From Paraburkholderia tropica (GTDB taxonomy: Bacteria; Pseudomonadota; Gammaproteobacteria; Burkholderiales; Burkholderiaceae), in contig NZ_FNZM01000006.1 in the NCBI RefSeq assembly GCF_900109265.1, positions 124,001 to 188,000 of the forward strand: a stretch of DNA of 64,000 bases, read 5' to 3'. The notes beneath the pieces are model-generated. The model was not told the origin of the DNA. It did not search any database and saw only the letters and a list, made by a program, of their open reading frames with translations. The translations under genes and the position numbers were made by a program. Each line of letters opens with the position of its first letter. Within the stretch, counting starts at the first letter, position 1. Shown here piece after piece: positions 16,890 to 26,226 of the stretch.

Positions 16890-18128
16890 TTATCGCCCAT
16901 CGAGCACGGCGGGCATGCGCTTTTCCATCGCGCGGGCGCGTGCGGGATCGCGCCAGAAGCGCCACGCGAGCCAGCCCGCGATCGCCTGCGCCACCATCAC
17001 GAACGCCACGCAGCCCGCCCAACCCCACTGTCGCCACGCGGATGCCGGCAGAATCGAGCCGAGACTGCCGCCCAGGTAGTAGCACGACAGATACACGCCG
17101 ATGGCCGTCGAGCGCGCCGCGCCCGCCGTCTGCGAAATAAAGGCATTCGCGGCGGCCTGCTCGACGAACACCGCCGTGGAGCCGAGCGCGAGACCGCAGA
17201 GGATCGGCAGCAAACCGTGCGCGAGCGTGAGTCCCGCGGCGGGCAGCGCGAGCAGCGCCGCGTAGAGCGCGAGTTCGCGCGGCGAGCGATGGCGCGCGAA
17301 GCGGCCCGCGAGCGGCGTGACCACCACGGCGAGCAGGAACACGGCGTAGAGCGCGCCGATCTGCACCGTGCCGAAGCCGTACGGCGGCTGCGCGAGCCGC
17401 AAGCCCACGAACGTGAACGTCGCGACCTGCGAGGCGAGCACGCAGGCGCCGAAGCCAAACGCGGCCAGCAGCGGGCGGCGCGTGAGCAAGGCGAGGCGCG
17501 AGGGCGCGTGGCGTGTATCGCGTGCTTCGACCTGACTGTTCACACCGGTTCTCGCACGCGCACTGACCGCCACGCGCGGCAAGCACAGATAAATCGCCAC
17601 GCCCGCGCCCAGACTCAACAGCGCCACGATATCGAGCGCGTAACGCCAGCCGAGCACCGACGCGCACGCATTGGTGATAAAGCGCCCCGCAAAGCCGCCG
17701 AGCGTGGTGCCGGCGACGAACAGCGCGCTCACTTCCGCCGACTGCTCGCGCGTGAACAGCTCGCCGATGAACGCCACCGAGATCGCGAACACGAACGGCA
17801 TCAGCATCCCCACCGCGAAGCGCGCGGCCAGAAACGACGCGAAGCTGCCCGCATGCGCGACCCACAAGGCAGGCAGCACCGACAACGACGCCGCGAGCGC
17901 GATCACCGTCCGGCGCGCGAACGGCCCGGCTAATGTGCCGACGAAAGGCGCGATAATGGCGACGGCCAGCGTGGTGGCGCTCACGCCCTGCCCCGCGCGC
18001 TCCGCGCTCACGCCGAAGGTGGCGGCGAGCTCGCGCAGAATGCCCTGGGTCGCGTAGAGATTGAGAAACGCCGCGCAGCCACAGAGAAAAAACGCCGCGC
18101 GCAAAGACTTGTCATGCTGGCCATTCAT
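16890..18128 (-). CDS. MFS transporter (YnfM-like)
   Basis: 412 aa inner-membrane major facilitator protein with about twelve hydrophobic segments in two halves. They are separated by a cytoplasmic loop near residues 195-215 (RARTGVNSQVEARDTRHAPS). The first half has NLYATQGILRELAATFGVS, characteristic of the YnfM/inner-membrane transport protein group. The start ATG at 18128 is preceded by a weak purine run. It is divergently arranged with a LysR regulator 104 bp away, the usual sign of local control by that regulator. The substrate is unknown; relatives include arabinose or drug effluxers. Confidence 0.85.
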   Translation of the reverse strand: MNGQHDKSLRAAFFLCGCAAFLNLYATQGILRELAATFGVSAERAGQGVSATTLAVAIIAPFVGTLAGPFARRTVIALAASLSVLPALWVAHAGSFASFLAARFAVGMLMPFVFAISVAFIGELFTREQSAEVSALFVAGTTLGGFAGRFITNACASVLGWRYALDIVALLSLGAGVAIYLCLPRVAVSARARTGVNSQVEARDTRHAPSRLALLTRRPLLAAFGFGACVLASQVATFTFVGLRLAQPPYGFGTVQIGALYAVFLLAVVVTPLAGRFARHRSPRELALYAALLALPAAGLTLAHGLLPILCGLALGSTAVFVEQAAANAFISQTAGAARSTAIGVYLSCYYLGGSLGSILPASAWRQWGWAGCVAFVMVAQAIAGWLAWRFWRDPARARAMEKRMPAVLDGR

Positions 18129-18232
18129 GGACGACGATCGCTCCCGCCTGATTCAGAGAGCAATCAGTCTCGCAATCCCGCGCCGCGCGCGCCAATACCG
18201 AATCCGTCGCGATTGATACCGGAAAAATCAGC

Positions 18233-19147
18233 ATGCTCGACCTGCGCCGCCTGCGCTACTTCGTGACCGTCGCCGACGAACTGCATTTCGGACGCGCCGC
18301 CGAGCGCCTCCATATCGCCCAGCCGCCGCTCACGCGGCACATCGCGTCGCTCGAAAACGAGCTGGGCATCCGTCTGTTCGAGCGCTCCACGCGCGCGGTC
18401 ACGCTCACGCCGGAGGGCGCGCAATTCCTCGAACACGCGCGTCAGGTGATCGAGGCCGCGGAGCAGGCGGAAGTGTCCGCGCAGCGCCTCGCGCATGGCA
18501 CGGCGGGGCGGCTGGCGATCGGCTATACGAGTTCGATTCCGATTTCGCCCGCGTTCAGCGCCATCGTACGCGGCTTCAGCCGCGAGGCGCCCGACGTGGC
18601 GCTCACGTTTCGCGAGGTGGCCGGCACGGCACAGCCCCGGCAGATCGAGTCGGGCGTGCTCGACATCGCGTTCGGCTGGGCCGCGTCCGATCATGCCGAC
18701 AATGCCGATCAAGCCGATGGCGCCGTCGCGCAATTGACCGTCGCGCGCCAGCCGATGGTCGCCGCCGTGGCCGCGAACAGCGAGTACGCCGCGTGCGCGG
18801 CCGTCGCATTCGAGGCGCTCGCGCATGAAAGTTTTATCGCGTGGCCGCCGGGTCAGGGGTCGGTGCTCAACACGGCGCTGCACCGGCTTTGCGCGCAGGC
18901 GGGCGTCGAGCCGCGTCTCGGTCCGCGCGCGAGCCAGGTCGCCGCGCTCGTCGCGCTGGTGGCGGCGGGCCAGGGCGTCGCCATCGTGCCCGCGTTCGCA
19001 GCGTCGCTGAAAATGGCCGATGTGGCCTACGTGCCCTTGATCAACGCGCCCGTGCTCGACCAGATCATCGCGTGGCGCACGCACGATCCTTCGCGTTGCG
19101 CGCTGCGTTTTGCGGCCTTCGCGCGCGCTGCGGCAACGGCGGGTTGA
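18233..19147 (+). CDS. LysR-family transcriptional regulator
   Basis: 304 aa. The N-terminal winged HTH is canonical: LRRLRYFVTVADELHFGRAAERLHIAQPPLTRHIASLENELGIRLFERSTRAVTLTPEG. The C-terminal periplasmic-binding-like effector domain spans about 90-295. The HFGRAAERLHIAQPPLTRHI version resembles the BenM/CatM subgroup for aromatic or small-acid effectors. The start ATG at 18233 (MLDLRRLRYF) gives the usual N-terminus. It is divergent from the MFS transporter, so effector-dependent activation of that transporter is the simplest hypothesis. The effector is not predictable. Confidence 0.92.
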   Translation: MLDLRRLRYFVTVADELHFGRAAERLHIAQPPLTRHIASLENELGIRLFERSTRAVTLTPEGAQFLEHARQVIEAAEQAEVSAQRLAHGTAGRLAIGYTSSIPISPAFSAIVRGFSREAPDVALTFREVAGTAQPRQIESGVLDIAFGWAASDHADNADQADGAVAQLTVARQPMVAAVAANSEYAACAAVAFEALAHESFIAWPPGQGSVLNTALHRLCAQAGVEPRLGPRASQVAALVALVAAGQGVAIVPAFAASLKMADVAYVPLINAPVLDQIIAWRTHDPSRCALRFAAFARAAATAG

Positions 19148-19202
19148 TCGCCGGGCTGTCGAGTCGATAACTACATTTCGCGATCCGTACTATTTATCCG
19201 GA

Positions 19203-20345
19203 TCACGACGCGCGCAACGCCTCCGAAGGCCGCATGCCGAACATGCGCCGATAGTCGGTCGCGAACTGGCTCAGATGCCAGAAGCCCCACGCCGCGGCCA
19301 CGTCCTGCACCGATCCGGCCTCGCGTCCGCACAGATCGCGGCGCGCGCCGTTCAGGCGCAGCGCGCGCAGATAGGTCGCGGGCGCCATGCCCAGCACGTC
19401 CTGAAAACAGTATTGCAGCGTGCGGCGGCTCACGAGCAACTGCTCGCACAACTCCGGCACGCCAACCGGACGCGAACGATGCGCAAGCACGTACTCGCGC
19501 GCCTGCGCGACGATCCAGCGACGCCGCGATGCCTGCTCAGGCGTTTGCCGGGCGCTTTCGGCGTCATCCGCGTTGCCGTGCCGCGCGCAGGCGTCGAACA
19601 GCGCGGCGAGCAATTCGGCCTGCACGTCGTTGCGTTCGGCGTCGGACAGCGGCGTGCAAGCGCTGCGCGCGCGGTCGCCATCGGCGTCGTGGCGAGCGTC
19701 ATCATCGTGATCGTCGAGACGCTGTTCGAGCACCGCGCACAGATGCGCGAGGCGCGCCGCGCCCGCCTGCACGATGGGCGTGTGCGGCAGACGCGCGTCG
19801 AGCGCGACGCCTTCCACGGTCTGCGCGTAATGGCGCAGCACCTCGCCGCGCACCACCACGCCGTAGATCGAAAACTGCGCGGGCGTGAGCAATTCGAATT
19901 CGACGTTGCCCGGCCGCATGGCGAAGGCTTCCGCGCCGAAGGGCTGCGCATCGACGCGCGCCTGCTGTCCGCGCGTGGCCGGAATGCCGAACCAGTACGC
20001 GTCGCCGCGCACTTCGCACGCCTGGCGCAGCGTGTGGCTCGTGGTCTCGCAGAAGACCTTCATGGTGTCGAGCGGGATTTCGGTGAGCGTACCGACGAAG
20101 CGGCCCGCCGCGAGCTGGTCGTAGGTCTGCCGCCAGCCGACGAGGTTGCGCGCCTGCTCGTCGGCGTCGTGCGCGACGCTCACGACCGCGCGCCCCGCCG
20201 GCGCGTCGGCGCCTTGCGCGGAACAGCGCGTGTTTTCGGCGGTGTTGTCCGCGAGGTTATCCGCGATGATTTCTGCCGCAGGGACCGCCTGGGACGCGAG
20301 CCGGCAAGCATCGGGCCGCTTGCTGAGCGTGGCCGCGTGGTTCAT
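19203..20345 (-). CDS. eutR: AraC-family regulator, EutR type
   Basis: 380 aa from ATG at 20345 (MNHAATLSKRP). The last 110 residues carry the AraC double HTH (VPELCEQLLVSRRTLQYCFQDVLGMAPATYLRALRLNGARRDLCG; VQDVAAAWGFWHLSQFATDYRRMFGMRPSEALRAS). The LQYCFQDVLG variant is typical of EutR. Residues 70-250 form a ligand-binding region without a strong motif. The gene follows eutC on the same strand, 296 bp downstream, so it is the probable ethanolamine-responsive activator. In enterobacteria EutR needs ethanolamine plus adenosylcobalamin; whether that holds here is unknown. The N-terminal 60 residues are longer than in the enteric protein. Confidence 0.83.
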   Translation of the reverse strand: MNHAATLSKRPDACRLASQAVPAAEIIADNLADNTAENTRCSAQGADAPAGRAVVSVAHDADEQARNLVGWRQTYDQLAAGRFVGTLTEIPLDTMKVFCETTSHTLRQACEVRGDAYWFGIPATRGQQARVDAQPFGAEAFAMRPGNVEFELLTPAQFSIYGVVVRGEVLRHYAQTVEGVALDARLPHTPIVQAGAARLAHLCAVLEQRLDDHDDDARHDADGDRARSACTPLSDAERNDVQAELLAALFDACARHGNADDAESARQTPEQASRRRWIVAQAREYVLAHRSRPVGVPELCEQLLVSRRTLQYCFQDVLGMAPATYLRALRLNGARRDLCGREAGSVQDVAAAWGFWHLSQFATDYRRMFGMRPSEALRAS

Positions 20346-20641
20346 GGGTGCCTCCTTGCGCGCACTTTCTGTCAAAACGATCGGGTGATGATGCAAAACC
20401 CGCGCCAGATCGTCGGGACCCGGTTTCACGCGGCCAGGCCGCGCGGGATGCCTGCGCGTGCGCCTCGGCGGCACAGTGTGCGCGCGCGTCTGTTCAGTGG
20501 ATGTTCATTTTTCGCACGGCGCACCACGCGCACCAATCCGGTGCAACCATGAGGACACGCACGATTCTGGCGAGTCCTTGTCGACGAACAGGACGCGCGC
20601 ATCATGCAAACCTGCAAGGCCGAACGCAGCGATTCGATGGG

Positions 20642-21454
20642 TCACACCGACCCGATCCGTGCGCCATCAGCGACATCGGGCAGCAACGCGTCGCTATCGT
20701 CCTTGAGGCCGACGCCCGTGAGTTGCAGGCGGCGCGCATGCGTCATCAGATAGTGGAGTTTGTGCGCGGCGGCCTCGTGCGGCAGACCTTCGGGCCGCAC
20801 GTTGGAGATGCAGTTGCGCAGCGCGTCGTGGCAGCCCACTTTCGGCCCCCACGTGAGGTACACGCCGAGGCTGTCCGGCGAGCTGAGGCCCGGCCGCTCG
20901 CCGATCAGCATCGCCACGAGCTTTGCGCCGAGCAATTCGCCGATCTCGTCGCCGAGCGCGACACGCGCCTGGCTCGCCACCACCACGGGACCGATGCGCC
21001 AGCCGCGTGAGGTATCGGCGTCGGCATCCGCGTCGAGTCGCGTACGCATGGCGTTGAGCAAGGGCAGCGCCTGCTTCGCCGCCGCAAACGCCGAAAGTCC
21101 GTCGCCGATCACGAACACCACGTCGGGTTTTTCACCGTCGCCGCCCGCTTGCGCGAGCGCCGCGCGGCTTTCGTCCGACAGCCGCCGACCGAGATCGGGA
21201 CGCCGCAAATAATGCTGACGATCGGGCGCGGCACTCGACGCACCGAGCGTCGCGAAACCCGCGCTTTCGAGTTCGCGGCGCAGCGCGTCGGCGTCGAGCG
21301 GCTGATGCACCGCGTCGCGCGCCTGCGCATGCGAGAGATTGAACGCGAGCAGCGGCGCCGTGGGCAGCGCATTGCCCGCGCGACCGAGCGCGATGCGCGC
21401 GTTCGTGAACGCCTTCAGCCCGCCCCACGGATTCTTTTCGACGGCGTCGCTCAT
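20642..21454 (-). CDS. eutC: ethanolamine ammonia-lyase, small subunit
   Basis: 270 aa light subunit of the adenosylcobalamin-dependent lyase that splits ethanolamine into acetaldehyde and ammonia. Recognisable EutC stretches are NARIALGRAGNALPTAPLLAFNLSHAQARDAV, VFVIGDGLSAFAA, GDEIGELLGAKLVAMLIGERPGLSSPDSLGVYLTWGPKVG and NCISNVRPEGLPHEAAAHKLHYL. The start ATG at 21454 overlaps the eutB stop as ATGA, so the two subunits are translationally coupled. No shell proteins, eutD/E/G or reactivase (eutA) are present nearby. The enzyme would therefore act free in the cytoplasm and rely on aldehyde dehydrogenases encoded elsewhere. Confidence 0.95.
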   Translation of the reverse strand: MSDAVEKNPWGGLKAFTNARIALGRAGNALPTAPLLAFNLSHAQARDAVHQPLDADALRRELESAGFATLGASSAAPDRQHYLRRPDLGRRLSDESRAALAQAGGDGEKPDVVFVIGDGLSAFAAAKQALPLLNAMRTRLDADADADTSRGWRIGPVVVASQARVALGDEIGELLGAKLVAMLIGERPGLSSPDSLGVYLTWGPKVGCHDALRNCISNVRPEGLPHEAAAHKLHYLMTHARRLQLTGVGLKDDSDALLPDVADGARIGSV

Positions 21455-22860
21455 GCGCCCAGCTCCGTGCCCGCGCCGATCCATTCGTGCGCACCCGCCA
21501 GCAGCGGCACGCGCGCCGAGGCGGGCAGCAACGCGCCTTTCGCATCGGCGATTTCCATCGTTTCGAGCCATTCCTCGAACTCGGGCGCGCGGCGCAGACC
21601 GAGCAGATCGCGCACGTACAGCGCGTCATGAAACGAGGTGCTCTGATAGTTGAGCATCACGTCGTCGGCGCCCGGAATGCCCATGATGAAATTGATGCCC
21701 GCCGCGCCCAGCAGCGTGAGCAGCGCATCCATGTCGTCCTGATCGGCTTCCGCGTGATTCGTGTAGCAGATATCGCAGCCCATCGGCACGCCGAGCAGCT
21801 TGCCGCAGAAATGATCTTCGAGACCCGCGCGAATGATCTGCTTGCCGTCGTAGAGATATTCGGGGCCGATGAAACCCACCACCGTATTCACGAGGAACGG
21901 ATCGAAGCGGCGCGCCACCGCGTAGGCGCGCACCTCGCAGGTCTGTTGATCGACGCCGAAATGCGCGTTCGCCGACAGCGCGCTGCCCTGCCCCGTTTCG
22001 AAGTACATCAGGTTGTTGCCGACCGTGCCGCGCTTGAGCGAAAGCGCCGCCTCACGCGCCTCGGCGAGCAGCGCGAGCGAAATGCCGAAACTCGCGTTGG
22101 CCTTTTCGGTGCCCGCGATCGACTGGAACACCAGATCGACGGGCGCGCCTTTTTCGATTGCCGCGATCGTGTTGGTGACGTGCGTGAGCACGCACGATTG
22201 CGTCGGCACGCGATAACGCTCGCGAAATCCGTCGATCATCGTGAGCAGCTTGACGATGGCCGCGAGGCTGTCGGTGGCGGGATTGATGCCGATCATCGCA
22301 TCGCCGCAGCCGTACATCAGGCCGTCGAGCATCGACGCCGCGATGCCCTTCACGTCGTCGGTCGGATGATTGGGCTGCAGACGCACCGACATGCGTCCCG
22401 GCAGCCCCACCGTGTTGCGAAAGCGCGTGATCACGGGACGCTTCTTCGCCACCGCGATCAGATCCTGATTGCGCATCAGCTTCGACACCGCCGCGACCAT
22501 CTCGGGCGTGAGGCCGGGGCCGATGCGTTCGAGCATGGCGCTGTCGGCTTGCGGCGACAGCAGCCAGTTGCGGAAGTCGCCGACGCTCAGATGCGCGATG
22601 GGCGCGAACGCCTGCGCGTCGTGCGTGTCGACGATCAGGCGCGTGACTTCGTCGCTTTCGTACGGAATCAGCGCTTCGTTCAGGAAGGTCTTGAGCGGCA
22701 CGTTCGCGAGCGCCATCTTCGCGGCCACGCGCTCCTCCTCGCTCGCCGCCGCCACGCCCGCGAGCTGGTCGCCGCTGCGCAGCGGACTCGCCTTGGCGAG
22801 CACGGTCTTGAGGTCCGCGAACCGATACGTGCGCGGACCGATCGTCTCCGTGTACGACAT
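21451..22860 (-). CDS. eutB: ethanolamine ammonia-lyase, large subunit
   Basis: 469 aa TIM-barrel catalytic subunit of ethanolamine ammonia-lyase, close to the normal length of 453-470. The start ATG at 22860 gives MSYTETIGPRTYRFADLKTVLAKASP, a typical EutB N-terminus. Conserved stretches include PGRMSVRLQPNHPTDDVKGIAASMLDGLMYGCGDAMIGINPATD, FQSIAGTEKANASFGI, YFETGQGSALSANAHFGVDQQTCEVRAY and MGCDICYTNHAEADQDDMD. It lies 19 bp after the permease and overlaps eutC. It needs imported or synthesised cobalamin; no cobalamin riboswitch or transport gene is seen here. Confidence 0.96.
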   Translation of the reverse strand: MSYTETIGPRTYRFADLKTVLAKASPLRSGDQLAGVAAASEEERVAAKMALANVPLKTFLNEALIPYESDEVTRLIVDTHDAQAFAPIAHLSVGDFRNWLLSPQADSAMLERIGPGLTPEMVAAVSKLMRNQDLIAVAKKRPVITRFRNTVGLPGRMSVRLQPNHPTDDVKGIAASMLDGLMYGCGDAMIGINPATDSLAAIVKLLTMIDGFRERYRVPTQSCVLTHVTNTIAAIEKGAPVDLVFQSIAGTEKANASFGISLALLAEAREAALSLKRGTVGNNLMYFETGQGSALSANAHFGVDQQTCEVRAYAVARRFDPFLVNTVVGFIGPEYLYDGKQIIRAGLEDHFCGKLLGVPMGCDICYTNHAEADQDDMDALLTLLGAAGINFIMGIPGADDVMLNYQSTSFHDALYVRDLLGLRRAPEFEEWLETMEIADAKGALLPASARVPLLAGAHEWIGAGTELGA

Positions 22861-22879
22861 CTGCCTGATTCCTCCGCTG

Positions 22880-24301
22880 TCACTCTTCGAGCAGCGCGCC
22901 CGAGGTTTCGGCTTCCAGCGCCGGGCCCGCTTCCGAGGCCGCCGCGCGCTGTGCGCCGGTCGCCAGGAAATAAGCATAGCCCAGCGCGAGGAACACCACG
23001 AACACGAGCGCCACGAGCTGGTTGTACCAGACCATCGCGCCGAGACAGACGAGCGCCGCCAGCAGCGCGAACGCCGGGAAGAACGGATACAGCGGTGCAC
23101 GGAACGGACGCGCCATGCGCGGCTGCTGACGGCGCAGCTTGAACAGCGCGGCCATGCTGACGATATACATGACGATCGCGCCGAACACCGACATCGTGAC
23201 GATATTGGCCGTGAGCGTCTGGCCGGCGAACTGGATCAGCTCGTCGCTGTAAATCGCGGCGATGCCGATCACGCCGCCCGCGATGATCGCGCGATACGGC
23301 GTCTTGAAGCGCGGATGCACCTTGGCGAGCCACGCGGGCAGATAGCCTTCGCGGGCGAGCGCGAAAATCTGCCGCGAATAGCCGAGGATGATGCCGTGAA
23401 ACGACGCGACGAGGCCGAACAGGCCGAGCCACACGAGCATGTGCATCCAGCCGCTATGTTCGCCGACGATGTATTTCATCGCTTGCGGCAGCGGGTCGTT
23501 GATGTTGGCGAGCTTGGTCCAGTCGCCCGCGCCGCCCGCGAACACCATCACGCCGACCGCCAGCGCGACGAGCGTGAGAATGCCCGCCACGTAGGCGATC
23601 GGAATCGAACGCTTGGGGTTTTTCGCTTCTTCGGCGGCCATCGCCACGCCTTCGATCGCGAGGAAGAACCAGATCGCGAACGGAATCGCCGCGAACATGC
23701 CGTGGAAGGACCCCATCGAGAAATGATCGGCGCCCGACCAGCCGCCCTTCAGGAAGTGATCCCACGAAAAGCCCGGCGACACCACGCCCATGAACACGAG
23801 CAGTTCGAAGATCGCGAGCAGCGTGACGACGAGTTCGAAGGTCGCCGCGATCTGCACGCCGACGATATTGAGCGCCATGAAGACGAGATACGCGCCCATG
23901 GCCGCGTGCTTCGGTTCGAGCCCCGGAAACTGCACGTGCAGATACGCGCCGATAGCGAGCGCGATGGCCGGCGGCGCGAACACGAACTCGACCAGCGTGG
24001 CCGCGCCCGCGAGAAAACCGCCGGCCGGACCGAAGGCGCGGCGCGCGTAGGCGAACGGGCCGCCCGCGTGCGGAATCGAGGTGGTGAGTTCGGTGAAGCT
24101 GAAAATGAAGGTGGTGTACATCGCCGCGACGAACAGCGCGGTGACGACGAAGCCGAGCGTCCCGGCGCTCGCCCAGCCATAGCTCCAGCCGAAATATTCG
24201 CCGGAGATCACCAGTCCGACCGCGATCCCCCAAAGCTGCCAGGTGCCGAGCGTCTGCTTGAGCGCGGGCGCGCCCGCACTGCTTTTCGACTCTGCCTGCA
24301 T
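22880..24301 (-). CDS. eat: ethanolamine permease (APC family)
   Basis: 473 aa inner-membrane permease with about twelve helices. The first helix contains WGIAVGLVISGEYFGWSYGW, the hallmark of the ethanolamine permease (Eat/EutP-permease) group. HAGGPFAYARRAFGPAGGFLAG follows in helix 3 and EEAKNPKRSIPIAY after helix 6. The start ATG at 24301 is preceded by AGGAGAG at eight bases. It is the first gene of an eat-eutB-eutC operon, so ethanolamine uptake and cleavage are made together. The C-terminal 25 residues are acidic and probably cytoplasmic. Confidence 0.92.
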   Translation of the reverse strand: MQAESKSSAGAPALKQTLGTWQLWGIAVGLVISGEYFGWSYGWASAGTLGFVVTALFVAAMYTTFIFSFTELTTSIPHAGGPFAYARRAFGPAGGFLAGAATLVEFVFAPPAIALAIGAYLHVQFPGLEPKHAAMGAYLVFMALNIVGVQIAATFELVVTLLAIFELLVFMGVVSPGFSWDHFLKGGWSGADHFSMGSFHGMFAAIPFAIWFFLAIEGVAMAAEEAKNPKRSIPIAYVAGILTLVALAVGVMVFAGGAGDWTKLANINDPLPQAMKYIVGEHSGWMHMLVWLGLFGLVASFHGIILGYSRQIFALAREGYLPAWLAKVHPRFKTPYRAIIAGGVIGIAAIYSDELIQFAGQTLTANIVTMSVFGAIVMYIVSMAALFKLRRQQPRMARPFRAPLYPFFPAFALLAALVCLGAMVWYNQLVALVFVVFLALGYAYFLATGAQRAAASEAGPALEAETSGALLEE

Positions 24302-24617
24302 GGTGTTCTCTCCTCGTGAAGGCCGGGCGGGCGCGCCCGCGACCGGCGAAGCAGGCCGCCCGTGCGACCTGATTCGAGCCATGCTAGAGAGTCATAAATC
24401 GACGTGTTATCGAAATTCGGCAATCTGTAATTATTACAAAAAGCCTACATGAATAATCGGACCGACGCGCGGCTTGCGTCGCTCCATCGCGTGCTAGAAG
24501 CGAGCCTGAAGCGCCTCATGCTCGATTCGCATTACCGCCACTCAGAAAGGCTTGTCGCTTTGAGCGGTGATTCGGGAAAGGAAATTCGACGATGCGACAA
24601 CGCGCATTACGTCGTGG
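24302..24617. other. 316-bp intergenic region upstream of the ethanolamine operon
   Basis: AT-richer than its surroundings near 24390-24460 and very likely holds the promoter and EutR site of the eat-eutBC operon. A clear ribosome binding site lies just before 24301. I could not identify a sigma-54 or other named promoter, nor a gene. Confidence 0.5.
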
Positions 24618-25865
24618 TTACCGTCGGCTGGAGCGAATCAACCATCCGGAACGGGCCGTGTCCAGCGTAAAGCGCATGGCGCGGAGCGCGAGCGCGGAGG
24701 GCGCGGGCATACGCGCACTCACGCGCAAGCCAAGGCGATGTCCCACATCGATCATCGGTCGCTCGACCGTTACGTGAATCACGGCTGCCACCGTGCAGAG
24801 CGTCAGCATGCCGATGCCGGTGGCGAGCCAGAACGCGGCCGCCGACTGCAGGATGGCGTGCGCAACCGTCGCATCGGCAAAACCCACCGAGAAAACGAAG
24901 CCTTGCAGCAGATAGATGCCGTAGCTGATATGCCCAAGGCGTACCGCCGGTCTCGACGTCAGCAGTCCGAAGAGCGTCGTACGATTGCAGAGCAGGAAGA
25001 AAACGCCGCCGAGAATCAGGCTTTGCTCTCGCGAGTACGGAAGCGCATGTAGCGCGAAGACGAGCACAATCAGCGCGATGACGGCGAGCGAGCGCGTCGC
25101 ATCCGGCAAGCGCGCGACCGGACCGATCACACCGATCGACGCGACCAGCATGCCGATCGTGAACAGCAGCCAGAGCGGCGGGGCTTCCGCCGTCGAGGTC
25201 GTCGCCCAGATCAGCGTACCGACGAAGGCGACACACGCTGCGGCGAGATGCAGTCTGGGCCGCGCGAACAGCGACGCCGGCAGCAACGCGAAATAGAATC
25301 GCCACTCATATTTCAAGGTCCACACGACACCGGCGAGCACGATCCAGACGTTCGAGTAAGCGTTGAAGTCGTGATTCACCAGCAAGCCGAGTCCATACCA
25401 GTGGCCGATCTTGCCGAGCAGCGCGCCGACAGGTTCGCGGATTTCGAATCCCGAGCGAGCCATCACGACCAGCACCATCGCGGTGACGGCGATCCAGTAC
25501 ACGGGCGCAATACGGAACACGCGGCTCAGATAGAGCGCGATGAAATCCGGCCGCCCCTGCGACCTGATCAGCTTGCCCCAGAACAGATAGCCGGTAATCA
25601 TGAAAAACAGCGAAACGCCCGCGCTGCCCAGTCGGCTGTAGAAGAAGTCGGGCGGCAAGGTCCACTCGCCGGTTTTGATCCAGAAGCCCGCCACCACCGC
25701 GTGATGCACCATCACGCTCAATGCAAGATAACCGCGGACACCATCGAGCGTGTTCACGCGTTGCTGCTGTCCGGCATTCTGTCCGTCGATGAAGCGCCAG
25801 CACGGGAGGGCAAAAGCGAGTGTGACGAGAACCATCAGGACGAAATACGGAACGACGAGCAGCAT
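24618..25865 (-). CDS. acyltransferase-3 family membrane protein
   Basis: 415 aa, about ten transmembrane helices, of the acyltransferase-3 (OafA/NodX-like) family, which O-acylates surface polysaccharides or other exported molecules. Key features are TLDGVRGYLALSVMVHHAV (the catalytic histidine pair region), FFMITGYLFWGKLIR, YLSRVFRIAPVYWIAV and HISYGIYLLQGF. The start ATG at 25865 (MLLVVPYF) is preferred over a TTG six bases upstream. It is monocistronic, with no polysaccharide genes beside it, so the acceptor is unknown. Codon usage looks slightly less GC-biased than in the flanking genes, which could reflect a different history. Confidence 0.85.
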   Translation of the reverse strand: MLLVVPYFVLMVLVTLAFALPCWRFIDGQNAGQQQRVNTLDGVRGYLALSVMVHHAVVAGFWIKTGEWTLPPDFFYSRLGSAGVSLFFMITGYLFWGKLIRSQGRPDFIALYLSRVFRIAPVYWIAVTAMVLVVMARSGFEIREPVGALLGKIGHWYGLGLLVNHDFNAYSNVWIVLAGVVWTLKYEWRFYFALLPASLFARPRLHLAAACVAFVGTLIWATTSTAEAPPLWLLFTIGMLVASIGVIGPVARLPDATRSLAVIALIVLVFALHALPYSREQSLILGGVFFLLCNRTTLFGLLTSRPAVRLGHISYGIYLLQGFVFSVGFADATVAHAILQSAAAFWLATGIGMLTLCTVAAVIHVTVERPMIDVGHRLGLRVSARMPAPSALALRAMRFTLDTARSGWLIRSSRR

Positions 25866-26226
25866 GAGCAAGCGAGACCGGCGGGCAATTGGGCAGCCCG
25901 CGATGGTAACGATCGTTCAGAAATTCCACAAGAATGTTAAATAACGTGTTGTATGGAAACCCAATCCACGCGAAATCCCGGGCGGTCGGCTGCATGCCCA
26001 AATTCGCCAGGTCATTGATATTAATGACGTATTGACATCCCCCAATTCACGCCGCCCCACACCCATACCCTTATTGCCTTAAGGCGGCGCTAAGGGTTTC
26101 CCCGCCAGAATCCCCACCAACCTGCCGCGCCACCGCCACAAGGCGCGCCGCATCGCGACACACGCAATCCACCCGCGCAGCCCGTTCGTCTCACCGATGC
26201 GACTGCGCAGTTTCATCGAGAACCCC
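25866..26226. other. 361-bp divergent promoter region (acyltransferase / efflux operon)
   Basis: AT-rich between 25925 and 26080. It holds a perfect-armed inverted repeat, GTCATT and AATGAC separated by six bases (26011-26028), immediately followed by a TTGACA hexamer at 26032-26037. No good -10 hexamer follows at 17 bp. The repeat could be an operator of the efflux operon. No gene was found. Confidence 0.4.
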
